Of a stretch of 64,000 nt of DNA, positions 27,737 to 35,835 are shown piece by piece; the first letter of the stretch is position 1; each line of letters opens with the position of its first letter. The notes beneath the pieces were generated by a model, which saw only the letters and a program-made list of their open reading frames with translations, did not search any database and was not told where the DNA came from. The stretch is from contig CAXBOT010000001.1 in assembly GCA_963977495.1 (NCBI GenBank), positions 1,364,001 through 1,428,000 of the forward strand, written 5' to 3'. Source of the stretch: UBA1672 sp963977495 (lineage in GTDB: Bacteria > Pseudomonadota > Alphaproteobacteria > Micavibrionales > Micavibrionaceae). A program made the translations under genes and the position numbers.

Positions 27737-29149
27737 ATGACAAACGTTCAAAACTTTGTGTTTTCTGATGATATCCGCGCGCGGTTTTCACGCGCCATGT
27801 CTGAAATGTACCGTGAAGAGGTTCCGGCCTATGGCACGTTGCTTGATCTTGTTGCCGATGTGAACAGTGACGTTCTTGCGGCTGATCCGGAATTAAAGGA
27901 ACGTTTGGCAGAAACCGATAATCTTGATCGTATATCCGAAGAACGCCACGGCGCCATTCGTTTGGGAACGGCGGACGAGTTGAAAATGATGTCACGCGTC
28001 TTTAACGTCATGGGGATGGAGCCTGTGGCCTATTACGACCTGACCCAAGCCAACGTGCCTGTACACTCCACCGCGTTTCGTTCTACTGATGCACAAAGCC
28101 TGTCCAAATCGCCATTTCGGGTGTTCACCTCCTTGCTGCGCACTGAATTGATTAAGGATGAGGATTTAAGAACCAAGTCAGAAGATATCCTCGCCCAGCG
28201 TGATATTTTCACCCCGCGCCTGCGCGAGCTTGTTAATCTGTCCGAAGATCAAGGGGGATTAAGCGAAGCCGAAGCCAATGAATTCATCAAGGAAGCCACC
28301 TATACATTCAAATGGCATCAAGATGCCGCCGTGGACAAAGATTTCTACGAAGCCTTAAAAGCCGAAGACCCGCGCGCCGCCGATATTGTGTGTTTCAAAG
28401 GCCCGCATATCAACCACCTCACCCCGCGCACGCTGGAGATCGACACCATCCATGCCGATATGCCCAATCGCGGTATGAACCCAAAAAATATTGTAGAAGG
28501 CCCGCCGCCAACGCACCCTATTTTACTGCGCCAAACATCATTCAAGGCGCTGACGGAAACTGTAAAGTTTGACGGTGAAGAAGGCCTGCACACCGCGCGC
28601 TTTGGCGAAATTGAACAACGCGGCGCAGCCCTCACTGAAAAAGGCCGCAAGCTCTATGACGAGATTTTGAACGAAGTCCGCGCGGAAATCACGCCCGCGC
28701 CTGATGGATCAAACGCCGCAGAATATATGGCCGTTCTGGAGGATAAATTCAGCAAACGCTTTCCCAACACGCCCGAAGGCATGAACGAAGAAGGCCTCGC
28801 CTATTTCCAATATTACGTAACCGATAAAGGCATGGATGAGGGCTTGGCGAGTACAGATTTATACGGCCTGCTCGAAGGCGGTCAAATCGCTTACACCCCT
28901 ATCACATACGAAGATTTTCTTCCTGTCAGCGCAGCAGGCATCTTCGCGTCTAACGCTTCGGAAAAAGACCGTGAAGACACATTTAAAAGCTCTTCACAGG
29001 CCGAGTTTGAAGAAGCATTAGGCCGCCCTGTATGGAGTGAGTTCAAGCTGTATGATGAAATGGAGCGTAAATCCATCGACGATGCGATTGCACAGCTCGA
29101 CAAAATTTCACAGCGCATGGATCGCGGAAACGACGCACCCGCGCCATAA
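27737..29149 (+). CDS. hglS: 2-oxoadipate dioxygenase/decarboxylase (DUF1338, HglS/YdcJ family)
   Basis: 470 aa, full length for the family. Seen are the N-terminal VPAYGTLLDLV, GAIRLGTADELKMMSRVF, VAYYDLTQANVPVHSTAFR and the central INHLTPRTLEID segment. These are hallmarks of DUF1338 proteins, shown in Pseudomonas to convert 2-oxoadipate to D-2-hydroxyglutarate with Fe(II) in the D-lysine/2-aminoadipate pathway. It is divergent from the ALDH7 gene. The 2-aminoadipate aminotransferase that would link the two steps is not in this window. Confidence 0.85.
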   Translation: MTNVQNFVFSDDIRARFSRAMSEMYREEVPAYGTLLDLVADVNSDVLAADPELKERLAETDNLDRISEERHGAIRLGTADELKMMSRVFNVMGMEPVAYYDLTQANVPVHSTAFRSTDAQSLSKSPFRVFTSLLRTELIKDEDLRTKSEDILAQRDIFTPRLRELVNLSEDQGGLSEAEANEFIKEATYTFKWHQDAAVDKDFYEALKAEDPRAADIVCFKGPHINHLTPRTLEIDTIHADMPNRGMNPKNIVEGPPPTHPILLRQTSFKALTETVKFDGEEGLHTARFGEIEQRGAALTEKGRKLYDEILNEVRAEITPAPDGSNAAEYMAVLEDKFSKRFPNTPEGMNEEGLAYFQYYVTDKGMDEGLASTDLYGLLEGGQIAYTPITYEDFLPVSAAGIFASNASEKDREDTFKSSSQAEFEEALGRPVWSEFKLYDEMERKSIDDAIAQLDKISQRMDRGNDAPAP

Positions 29150-29213
29150 TAAAAGATTTCATTTTTCCTCGCCACTCTGCTACAAGACTGCTCTGAAGGA
29201 AGAGTAGTCAATT

Positions 29214-31028
29214 ATGAGTGATCTTATTTTAAGTGTTGAAGATGCCAGCGTTATGATCGCCGGAAAACCGTTTTTTGACGGCTTGACGTTTCATATCCAT
29301 TCGGGGCGCAAAATCGCACTTGTCGGGAAAAATGGCGCGGGTAAAACCACCCTTATGAACATCATCACCGGTGATCGTGAAATTGACGACGGCAGGCACT
29401 TCCTATTAGCGGGCACATCAACAGGCTATATGCAGCAACAAGTCGAGCCAACCCCCGGTAAAACCGTACGCGAATTTGTGTTCGAGGGCTTAAGCGACGA
29501 CCTTGAAGACTGGGATATTGATTACCGAATAGAGATGGTCATCGCGCCCCTGCTCTTAAATGTTGATGACACGCTGGAGCATTTATCAGGCGGACAGCTA
29601 CGCCGCGCAGCACTGGCCAGAGCATTGGTCGAAGAGCCGGATATTCTGCTGCTTGACGAGCCAACCAACCACATGGATCTTGAGCTTATCGAATGGCTGG
29701 AGAATTATATCGCGGGTTATCGCGGCGCCGTCTTGATTGTATCGCACGATCGCAGATTTCTGGCCAACACAACAGACCGCGTCTTCTGGCTTGATCGCGG
29801 CGAGTTGAAAGTCGCCCCCAAAGGATTCGCACATTTTGAAGAATGGTCAGCAGAATTATTAGAGCAAGAAGGCCGCGCCCTGCATAACCGCGCCAAAAAA
29901 GTCGAACAAGAAATGGCATGGGCGAATAAAGGCGTTAAGGCGCGCGTTAAACGCAATGTCCGCCGCCAATCCCAAGCCTTTGAAGCCAGAGACGCACTCG
30001 AAAAAGATCAAAAAGCCTATCGCCGCGTCACCTCAACCATTGATTTGCCGCCAATCACCGCCGAAGAATCGTCGCGCAATGTTGTTGAATTTTTTGGTGT
30101 TGGAAAATCCTATGACGACAAACGCATTCTTGATAAATTTAACATGCGGATCAAACGCAAAGACCGCATTGGCATTTTAGGAAAAAACGGCGCAGGAAAA
30201 ACCACATTCTTGCGTATGCTCACAGGCGAAGAAGCCCCCGATAGTGGCCGCGTCAAAATGGCAAAAAACCTAACATTCAGCTATTTCGATCAAAAACGCT
30301 CCATGTTGCAGCATGACAAATCATTGAAAGACAATCTTTGCCCCGAAGGCGCGGATTATCTGGATGTACGCGGCAAATCGCGCCATGTTTGCGGCTATCT
30401 AAAGGACTTTTTGTTCGATCCCGAAGACGCATGGCGCGCGGTGAACACATTATCGGGCGGACAGAAAAACCGCCTGATGCTGGCGAAGGTTCTGGCCGAC
30501 CCCGGCTCGATGCTGATCTTGGATGAACCGACCAACGATCTGGATATGGATACGCTCGATATGCTGACCAGCGTTCTTAAAACCTATGACGGCACGCTGT
30601 TTGTTGTATCGCATGATCGTGATTTCCTCGATCAAGTCGTGACCAAGACGCTCGTCTTTGAAGGCGAAGGCGTGGTTGAGGGCATTGTTGGCGGCTACAG
30701 CGATTATATCGCCTTTAAAAAATCCCAAAGCGCACCACCGCCGGAAAAAGAACAGAAGAAAAACGCGCCCAAAACCGCCAAGGACACCCCCGCAAAAGAA
30801 CCCGTGGTCTTTAGTTACAAGCATAAGCGTGAATTGGAATTACTGCCCAAGGACATCAAAAAGCTGGAAAAAGAAGTGGCGAAGCTTGAAACGTTGCTGG
30901 CTGATCCTGATTTCTACATCAAAGATGCCGACGCATTTATGAACGCCTCCACCCGCCTGCCCGAAGCCAAAGACGAACTGGACAAAGCCGAACTGCGTTG
31001 GTTAGAATTGGAAGAGATGAAGGGTTAA
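29214..31028 (+). CDS. ABC-F family ATPase (Uup-like)
   Basis: 604 aa with two ATPase domains and no membrane segments. The first has GKNGAGKTT near residue 38, LSGGQLRRAALARAL and LLLDEPTNHMD. The second has GKNGAGKTTFLRML, LSGGQKNRLMLAKVL and LILDEPTNDLD. A basic linker lies between them, and there is a C-terminal coiled coil (about 540-600) as in Uup. ABC-F proteins act on ribosomes or, for Uup, on DNA intermediates. The 3' end of this gene is copied 687 bp downstream, next to foreign-looking genes. Confidence 0.9.
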   Translation: MSDLILSVEDASVMIAGKPFFDGLTFHIHSGRKIALVGKNGAGKTTLMNIITGDREIDDGRHFLLAGTSTGYMQQQVEPTPGKTVREFVFEGLSDDLEDWDIDYRIEMVIAPLLLNVDDTLEHLSGGQLRRAALARALVEEPDILLLDEPTNHMDLELIEWLENYIAGYRGAVLIVSHDRRFLANTTDRVFWLDRGELKVAPKGFAHFEEWSAELLEQEGRALHNRAKKVEQEMAWANKGVKARVKRNVRRQSQAFEARDALEKDQKAYRRVTSTIDLPPITAEESSRNVVEFFGVGKSYDDKRILDKFNMRIKRKDRIGILGKNGAGKTTFLRMLTGEEAPDSGRVKMAKNLTFSYFDQKRSMLQHDKSLKDNLCPEGADYLDVRGKSRHVCGYLKDFLFDPEDAWRAVNTLSGGQKNRLMLAKVLADPGSMLILDEPTNDLDMDTLDMLTSVLKTYDGTLFVVSHDRDFLDQVVTKTLVFEGEGVVEGIVGGYSDYIAFKKSQSAPPPEKEQKKNAPKTAKDTPAKEPVVFSYKHKRELELLPKDIKKLEKEVAKLETLLADPDFYIKDADAFMNASTRLPEAKDELDKAELRWLELEEMKG

Positions 31029-31068
31029 CTCTCCTTTTTTAATAATGTGCCATAAGGCAAAGCATGGG
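30960..31068 (+). repeat. 3'-end repeat of the ABC-F gene, copy A (native)
   Basis: About 109 bp: the last 23 codons of the ABC-F gene plus about 40 bp of downstream DNA. The downstream part includes a T-run, AATAATGTGC and GGCAAAG-ATGG. It recurs as copy B at 31647-31755 with about a dozen differences. Confidence 0.85.
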
Positions 31069-31083
31069 GAAAAAGCGCACGAA

Positions 31084-31562
31084 ATGATACGAAAAATAAT
31101 ATTGTTGTTTTCTTTGTTTTGTATTATCGCCTGTCATGCTGCGTGGAAGATTTTCCTGTTCCAATAAAAACAAAGGGAGCAGAATATAGCAAACTTGAGA
31201 GATGTTTTTTTAATTTATCTACTGAGAAAAGCATAGAGGTCTTCCACGAAAAATCTGTTGATGATCAATACAGGTTGCTTATTTTTGGAAGTCAGTTCAG
31301 GCATCCGCCGTCTCTCTATTTAACAAGAGAATTTGCTAAGAATGGTCCATCAGTTTTACCTTTTCTAAAGATAAAACTGATGGAGGTTAAAGACGATGAG
31401 ACAATCCGCGATATTGTAGTAACAATAATTTTTATGAACGATTTGGGCTTGTATGATGTAAAGTCAGACGCAGATTTAATGACCTTATTAAGTAAAAAAG
31501 CAGATTCCATGAGTGGGTGGAAGGATTTTGTGCAAGATCAAATTAATGAACTGAAGAAATAA
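31084..31562 (+). pseudogene. frameshifted lipoprotein gene in a low-GC cassette
   Basis: An ATG at 31084 encodes a lipoprotein signal (MIRKIILLFSLFCIIAC), but this frame stops at 31165. A different frame, open from TTG 31119 to the stop at 31562, continues with VEDFPVPIKTKGAEYSKLER and a 120-residue soluble domain. A single lost base near 31135-31145 would restore one ~155-aa lipoprotein. So the gene is either broken or carries a sequencing error. Codon use is AT-rich (many ATA, AGA, TTA), unlike the neighbours. The domain is not recognised. Confidence 0.6.
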
Positions 31563-31567
31563 TAACG

Positions 31568-31631
31568 AAAACACCCCCTTATTTCCCCCAAAGCACATCA
31601 TCAAATACGTAAATTGAGTGCCTATTACAGG
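31568..31631 (+). repeat. 64-bp cassette-end repeat, copy 1
   Basis: Starts AAAACACCCCCTTA, contains CAAATACGTAAATTGA and ends TATTACAGG. Copy 2 (32433-32496) has the same length with about 11 mismatches. It follows the first cassette gene directly and precedes the second copy of the ABC-F 3' end. Confidence 0.8.
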
Positions 31632-31646
31632 CGACTTTTAGCTAGC

Positions 31647-31755
31647 CCCGAAGCCAAAGACGAACTGGACAAAGCCGCGCTACGTTGGTTAGAATTGGAA
31701 GAGATGAAGGGCTAACCCTCTTTTTTTAATAATGTGCGATATGGCAAAGTATGGA
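31647..31755 (+). repeat. 3'-end repeat of the ABC-F gene, copy B
   Basis: A displaced copy of the last ABC-F codons (EAKDELDKAALRWLELEEMKG and stop, one Glu-to-Ala change, otherwise silent changes) with the same downstream DNA. The largely synonymous differences suggest it came from a diverged allele that was once functional, rather than from a very recent slip duplication. Confidence 0.85.
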
Positions 31756-31782
31756 AAATGCTAATGAAAGAAGGGGCATTCA

Positions 31783-32403
31783 ATGAAAGTTCTAAAGATA
31801 CTTCTCCCTTCGCTTTTTATTTTATGGCTATTAACTTTAGGCATCCATTTCCACCACGAAGAACGACATAACAAATTTATTTTTAATTCAGTTAGTAACT
31901 CAGCCGTAGAATTAAAACCGGCAGTTTACGCACATGAATTTAATTATAAAGATCATGAATTCTTTTATGGAATTCCATTCGTACTTTCCTATTCCGGTGT
32001 TATTCAGCCACTTCCAGGTTCGTTACGCTTAAAATTTCACACTTCAGATAATTTAATAGGAGCTAAAGTCTATGTTGAAAATGTATACGTTAGATATCAC
32101 AAGAGTAGTAACCATGAAAAAACTAAATGTGAGAAACCAGCATCAAATAGCTCTGTAAAAGAAGAAACATTTAACCCAGGCTATACTGAAGCAATTACAA
32201 GAGTAACATATGAAGCAGATATAAGAGTGCTAAACTGTATTTTTAAAAGAGAAGATTTTGACCTTACAACTGAAGGATATATTTTACATGGAGATGAAAA
32301 AATAATATTTGAATTTACAAACCAAGCTCGTTATTTGAATTCTGGTATTACTTGGGTTCCAGGGTGGCCTTTACTGTATGTAGCAGTAACTGGTGGTGCA
32401 TAA
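31783..32403 (+). CDS. membrane-anchored exported protein in a low-GC cassette
   Basis: 206 aa. An N-terminal membrane or signal helix (about 5-22, ILLPSLFILWLLTLGI) is followed by a beta-rich extracytoplasmic domain with two cysteines (TKCEKP, VLNCIF). AGAAGGGG lies 8-15 bp upstream of the ATG. The family is not recognised. Base use is much more AT-rich than in the flanking genes, with rare-looking ATA/AGA codons, which indicates transfer. It occupies the same position in its cassette as the broken lipoprotein gene does in the first one, but the two sequences show no obvious similarity. Confidence 0.65.
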   Translation: MKVLKILLPSLFILWLLTLGIHFHHEERHNKFIFNSVSNSAVELKPAVYAHEFNYKDHEFFYGIPFVLSYSGVIQPLPGSLRLKFHTSDNLIGAKVYVENVYVRYHKSSNHEKTKCEKPASNSSVKEETFNPGYTEAITRVTYEADIRVLNCIFKREDFDLTTEGYILHGDEKIIFEFTNQARYLNSGITWVPGWPLLYVAVTGGA

Positions 32404-32432
32404 AATACAATTTTTAAATATATAAACCTACA

Positions 32433-32496
32433 AAAACAACCCCTTAGTTCCCATAAGACACACTATCAAATACGTAAATTGAATACTTATTACAGG
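32433..32496 (+). repeat. 64-bp cassette-end repeat, copy 2
   Basis: Second copy of the 64-bp sequence that ends the first cassette. Here it lies between the second cassette gene and the stop codon of the convergent MNIO gene (7 bp away). Confidence 0.8.
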
Positions 32497-32503
32497 TAAG
32501 CCC

Positions 32504-34153
32504 CTAAGCCGCCTTCGCGAGCAGGCCGTTACTCATCCATTTTGAAAACCATGCACCGATGGAGGCCATGACTTCTTCATCATCTTCGGGGACAGCCGCG
32601 CTGAGCGCTTCACCGACGGGCAGGCCGTTAAACAGTGAGGACAGTACCATATATTCGCGTTCCTCCAGATCGAGCCGCCAAATCTCATCGTCATGGCGAT
32701 AGACCACCATAAAGGATGGGGATTTTTCAGGCGCGTCAGGATTTTCGCCTGCCAGATGCGCGTTGTAATACGCATTCACCGGATAGGAAAAGGCGAGCAG
32801 CTTGAGCGCCGCGCGCGGGTTCAAGCTCAAATCCATAAAGCTTTCAGGGTCTACCCCAGCCAGATCATCAGGGCGCAGCGCATCTGTTTCCACCGCATCG
32901 AAAACGCGCGACAGAACGGTTTCCAGCACTGACAGCTCATAGAAAAACGGCACTTCGTTCTCTCGTACATATTCGGGGAAACGATCGATATAGCGCGCAA
33001 CATTGAAATGCGCGGACGGCGTTGCCTCAATATAGGCATCGAGCATATCATTAAACTTATCCTTTCCCATCGCATCACGCAGCGCGGGGTAATCCTCATA
33101 CACGCTGTCGAATAAGCGATAGCGATAGCCATTGATGTAGCTTTGGATTTGTTCGGAGGGGGCAAAGTCAGGTTTGGGGATGATGCGCTCTTCGGGGTTC
33201 ATAAGATCGCCATTGCCATCCAATATGGCGTTTTGCATATCGGCCAGCTCTTCCTTATAGGCCAAGGGCTGTTCCGGCGGGCGCATATTATCGCGGAACG
33301 ATTTGAAATGCGGCATCTCTGTCGGCCCTTGGGATTGCTTCGCCCAATGGCGCGCTTTGGCCAATTCCTCCATCATCACAGGGAACTCAGGGATGTTATC
33401 ATCCCATTCCACCATCGTACTGATCGCACCGGCCTTGTTGATCGCATAAGAATACAGCGTCCAGACTTCATCAATCACGTGATTATCATGCGTATCAATA
33501 ATGTGCGTCCCCATATTGGCGTGCCCCGCCAGATGAATCTGCGCGACGTCGCATAAGGGCATCGCGTCAATATAGGTTTTCGGATCCCAGCGGTGGTTAT
33601 AGCAACTGACATAAATATTATTCACATCAAGCAACAGCCCGCAGCCGGAGCCCTCAACCATGCGCGCGATAAATTCCCATTCACTCATGGAAGATGCGGT
33701 AAATTCCAGATAGGTCGACGGGTTTTCAAGAACAATCCTGCGCCCTAAATAATCCTGCACCTGTTTGATGCGTTCGATAATATGTTTGAGGGCTTCTTCC
33801 GTATAGGGAACGGGCAGCAAATCATGCGTATTTTTATGCGCAATCCCTGTCCAGCATAAATGATCGGATATCCATTTGGGTTTTACATGCTGCTCCAGCT
33901 TTTTGAGCTTCTCCAGATATTCGGAATTCAGCGGGTCAACCGTACCGATAGACAGCGACACACCATGCATGACAATGGGGTATTGCTCTTTTAATTCATC
34001 AAGAATACGGCGCGGCTTTCCGTCTGTATCCATATAATTTTCCGTGATAATTTCGAACCAATCCACATCGGGACGGTTTTCTTTGATGTAAGAGAAATGG
34101 GTTGGACGAAATCCCAACCCATACCCCAATTTTGGAAAGTTTTGTTTTTCCAT
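32504..34153 (-). CDS. fused MNIO (DUF692) oxidase and DUF2063 partner, bufferin/oxazolin-type RiPP maturase
   Basis: 549 aa. Residues 1-272 are a DUF692 multinuclear non-haem iron oxidase with the usual ligand-bearing motifs: MHGVSLSIG (His63), SDHLCW (His98), VLENPSTY (Glu143), LLLDVNNIYVS (Asp176), IHLAGH (His207), DTHDNH (Asp220, His222) and VEWDD (Glu249). Residues about 300-549 are a DUF2063 protein, the partner normally encoded separately (MbnC/BufC/HvfC) that helps recognise the peptide. Related enzymes convert cysteines of a precursor to oxazole/thiooxazole-type groups that bind copper. The Cys-repeat precursor gene lies 9 bp upstream, so this is a two-gene operon with the two maturation proteins fused. 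Confidence 0.88.
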   Translation of the reverse strand: MEKQNFPKLGYGLGFRPTHFSYIKENRPDVDWFEIITENYMDTDGKPRRILDELKEQYPIVMHGVSLSIGTVDPLNSEYLEKLKKLEQHVKPKWISDHLCWTGIAHKNTHDLLPVPYTEEALKHIIERIKQVQDYLGRRIVLENPSTYLEFTASSMSEWEFIARMVEGSGCGLLLDVNNIYVSCYNHRWDPKTYIDAMPLCDVAQIHLAGHANMGTHIIDTHDNHVIDEVWTLYSYAINKAGAISTMVEWDDNIPEFPVMMEELAKARHWAKQSQGPTEMPHFKSFRDNMRPPEQPLAYKEELADMQNAILDGNGDLMNPEERIIPKPDFAPSEQIQSYINGYRYRLFDSVYEDYPALRDAMGKDKFNDMLDAYIEATPSAHFNVARYIDRFPEYVRENEVPFFYELSVLETVLSRVFDAVETDALRPDDLAGVDPESFMDLSLNPRAALKLLAFSYPVNAYYNAHLAGENPDAPEKSPSFMVVYRHDDEIWRLDLEEREYMVLSSLFNGLPVGEALSAAVPEDDEEVMASIGAWFSKWMSNGLLAKAA

Positions 34154-34162
34154 TATACAATC

Positions 34163-34504
34163 TTAGTCGTTGTAGCGTGAGCCATCATTGTGATCGCCCG
34201 TACATGTGCTACCACTCTTGGTTTTACAAGATGTTTTGCCCTTGCAATCAGCCTTTGCTTTGCAAGATGTCTTGTCTTTACAGCTATGTTTTGCTTTACA
34301 ACTCGTTTTACCTTTACAGCCATGGGACGCTTTACAGCTACTTTTTTCAGTCTTTTTTCCGCAACCTGCTGCGCTACAGCCATTTGTGCCTGAACCGGCA
34401 AAAGCGGGAGCGGCAGAAAATGCGCCGACAGCCAGCATTCCGGCAAACGCCGCAGCAGCAAGCTTCTTATTGATTGGCTTTTTCACTAAAGTTGTTGTGT
34501 GCAT
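34163..34504 (-). CDS. secreted Cys-repeat precursor peptide (bufferin-like MNIO substrate)
   Basis: 113 aa. The signal peptide (MHTTTLVKKPINKK, then a hydrophobic Ala-rich core) is cut after PAFA. The mature part has ten cysteines and is built of hexapeptides of the form K-x-x-x-x-C: KASHGC, KGKTSC, KAKHSC, KDKTSC, KAKADC, KGKTSC, so the Cys spacing is strictly six. GAGGA lies 8-12 bp before the ATG. Low complexity, export and a neighbouring MNIO gene mark it as the modified, probably metal-binding RiPP. It differs from the EGKCG-type repeats of HvfA. Copper as ligand is inferred from characterised relatives. Confidence 0.85.
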   Translation of the reverse strand: MHTTTLVKKPINKKLAAAAFAGMLAVGAFSAAPAFAGSGTNGCSAAGCGKKTEKSSCKASHGCKGKTSCKAKHSCKDKTSCKAKADCKGKTSCKTKSGSTCTGDHNDGSRYND

Positions 34505-34540
34505 AATTTATTCCTCTAAAAATGTTAAGTTGGTTAAGAA

Positions 34541-34565
34541 TTCGACTCAGCTACCAAAAAGTTAC
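34541..34565 (-). promoter_or_regulatory. ECF-type promoter candidate of the bufferin-like operon
   Basis: On the minus strand GTAAC (34565-34561) and CGAA (34544-34541) are separated by 16 bp and lie about 40 bp before the precursor start. As I recall, the Caulobacter ECF factor SigF, which controls heavy-metal-responsive DUF692 gene clusters, uses a GTAACC/CGAA-type motif with similar spacing. The match is short and needs support from related loci. Confidence 0.45.
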
Positions 34566-34691
34566 ATGATAAAATCAAACCTTGTTACAAATTTCTGGAC
34601 CCAAAACAAAAATCAAAGGGCAAAACCTTTACTTCCTGAAGTCTTTACGATATTTTCCACAAGTTGAAAATCAGGCGATAAGGAAAATAGC

Positions 34692-35519
34692 ATGTGTTGG
34701 AGTGGAGAAGCATCTGCAGTTCTTGCAACAATCGGCATAGCCACCACGGTTTATGCGGCCTATAAAAAAGAAGATCCGCGCCTATACCTCGCTTTGGGTT
34801 ACTTCTCTGCGATGGAATTGCTGCAGGCTTTCACCTATTCCGTAATTGATCAATGCGCCCTGCCATCGAACCAAATCGCAACAATATTGGGCTATCTCCA
34901 TATTACCTTCCAGCCGTTCTTCATTAATTTGATCTCTATGTATTTTATACCCAACGTGATCCGCAAGAAAATCGAATGGCCGGTTTATACGCTCTGCTTT
35001 ATATCCGCTGTTGTTATGCTGCTACAGCTCTATCCGTTTGAATGGGCGGGGCAATGTGAATTAGGGCGCAATATGTGCGCAGAGCAGCTCTGCTCCGTTT
35101 CCGGCGATTGGCATATCGCATGGGATGTACCGACCAACGGTATGCTCAATTTCATCACAGTTGAATCCTGGGCACAGTTCTTAAGCCTGTACCCCACTTA
35201 CTTCTTTGTGGGTATCTTGCTGCCGTTTTTATATGGGTCGTGGCGCTTTACCATCTATCACTTCCTGATCGGGCCACAGCTATCTATGCTACTGACCAGC
35301 AACCCTAACGAAGTGGCGGCTATCTGGTGCTTGCTGTCTATCGGTATCTTGCTGCTGGTCGTGAAAACCCCTGTGCGACAAATCATGTTCATCAAACGAT
35401 GGGTGTTCTGGCCAAAGAAATATAAAGAGGTCATTGCCACAGAATGGGATGCGCGCCGTCAGAAAGACGCACTGAAAAAAGCTGAGAAGGCCGAAAAGAA
35501 GAAAGAAAAAGAAGCGTGA
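34692..35519 (+). CDS. multi-span membrane protein (DUF5765-like)
   Basis: 275 aa with about seven membrane helices. The N terminus MCWSGEASAVLATIGIATT resembles the MCWS start of DUF5765-type proteins. A Cys-rich loop (CELGRNMCAEQLC) lies in the middle, and the C-terminal tail is strongly basic/acidic (KKAEKAEKKKEKEA). Function unknown. It is divergent from the bufferin-like operon. Its 3' half reappears in decayed form directly downstream. Confidence 0.7.
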   Translation: MCWSGEASAVLATIGIATTVYAAYKKEDPRLYLALGYFSAMELLQAFTYSVIDQCALPSNQIATILGYLHITFQPFFINLISMYFIPNVIRKKIEWPVYTLCFISAVVMLLQLYPFEWAGQCELGRNMCAEQLCSVSGDWHIAWDVPTNGMLNFITVESWAQFLSLYPTYFFVGILLPFLYGSWRFTIYHFLIGPQLSMLLTSNPNEVAAIWCLLSIGILLLVVKTPVRQIMFIKRWVFWPKKYKEVIATEWDARRQKDALKKAEKAEKKKEKEA

Positions 35520-35544
35520 ATAAAGGCGCGGCCCCTTGATTAGA

Positions 35545-35569
35545 CAAGCTGCGCGAATGTAATCATCTT
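35545..35569 (-). repeat. copy of the desaturase 3' end
   Basis: A 25-bp stretch (encoding MITFAQL on the minus strand) identical to 35841-35865, the true end of the desaturase gene, 296 bp away. It marks the first half of an old tandem duplication of the junction between the two convergent genes. Confidence 0.75.
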
Positions 35570-35570
35570 T

Positions 35571-35808
35571 TGCTCTGTTTCCGACAATTGGCCATACTGC
35601 TACCGTTTTTATATAAGTCGCGACGTTTTTCAGCTGTCTATAGCCCCCCCCTAACTAAGTGGCGACCATATCATGCCCTCCTGTGCGACAGTTCATCAAA
35701 CGGTGGATAACACACAAGGGTCATTGCCGCAAAATGGGATGGGCGCACCGGAAAGACGCACACAAACGCTGCAAAATCCGAGAAGAAGAAAGAGAAAAAA
35801 AACACTGA
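35571..35808 (+). pseudogene. decayed duplicate of the 3' half of the DUF5765-like gene
   Basis: The DNA matches pieces of 35091-35519 in order: the TTTCCG region, CTACCGTTTTTATAT, CAGCTGTCTAT, CCTGTGCGACA, TTCATCAAACG, GGTCATTGCC, AATGGGATG and the AAGAAGAAAGA tail. There are several deletions (about 100 bp missing after the first 30) and frameshifts. No usable reading frame remains. This remnant explains the whole 316-bp gap between the membrane protein and the desaturase gene. Confidence 0.75.
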
Positions 35809-35835
35809 ACGCCGAAGAATAACGGCAGGCACCTT

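Noticed and set aside
27633..27995. N-terminal extension of the ALDH7 gene by about 120 residues
   Set aside because: It crosses the divergent promoter and overlaps hglS. The family start and a ribosome site are at 27632.
31084..31167. Programmed frameshift in the lipoprotein gene
   Set aside because: No slippery heptamer or stimulatory structure is visible at the junction, so decay or error is simpler.
30960..32496. Integron cassette array
   Set aside because: No integrase gene and no attC-type folded sites were found. The repeats match a gene's 3' end instead.
34102..34667. Plus-strand Cys/Leu/Phe-rich frames opposite the precursor peptide
   Set aside because: They mirror the Lys/Cys/Ser repeats of the real gene, which has a signal peptide, a ribosome site and an operon partner.
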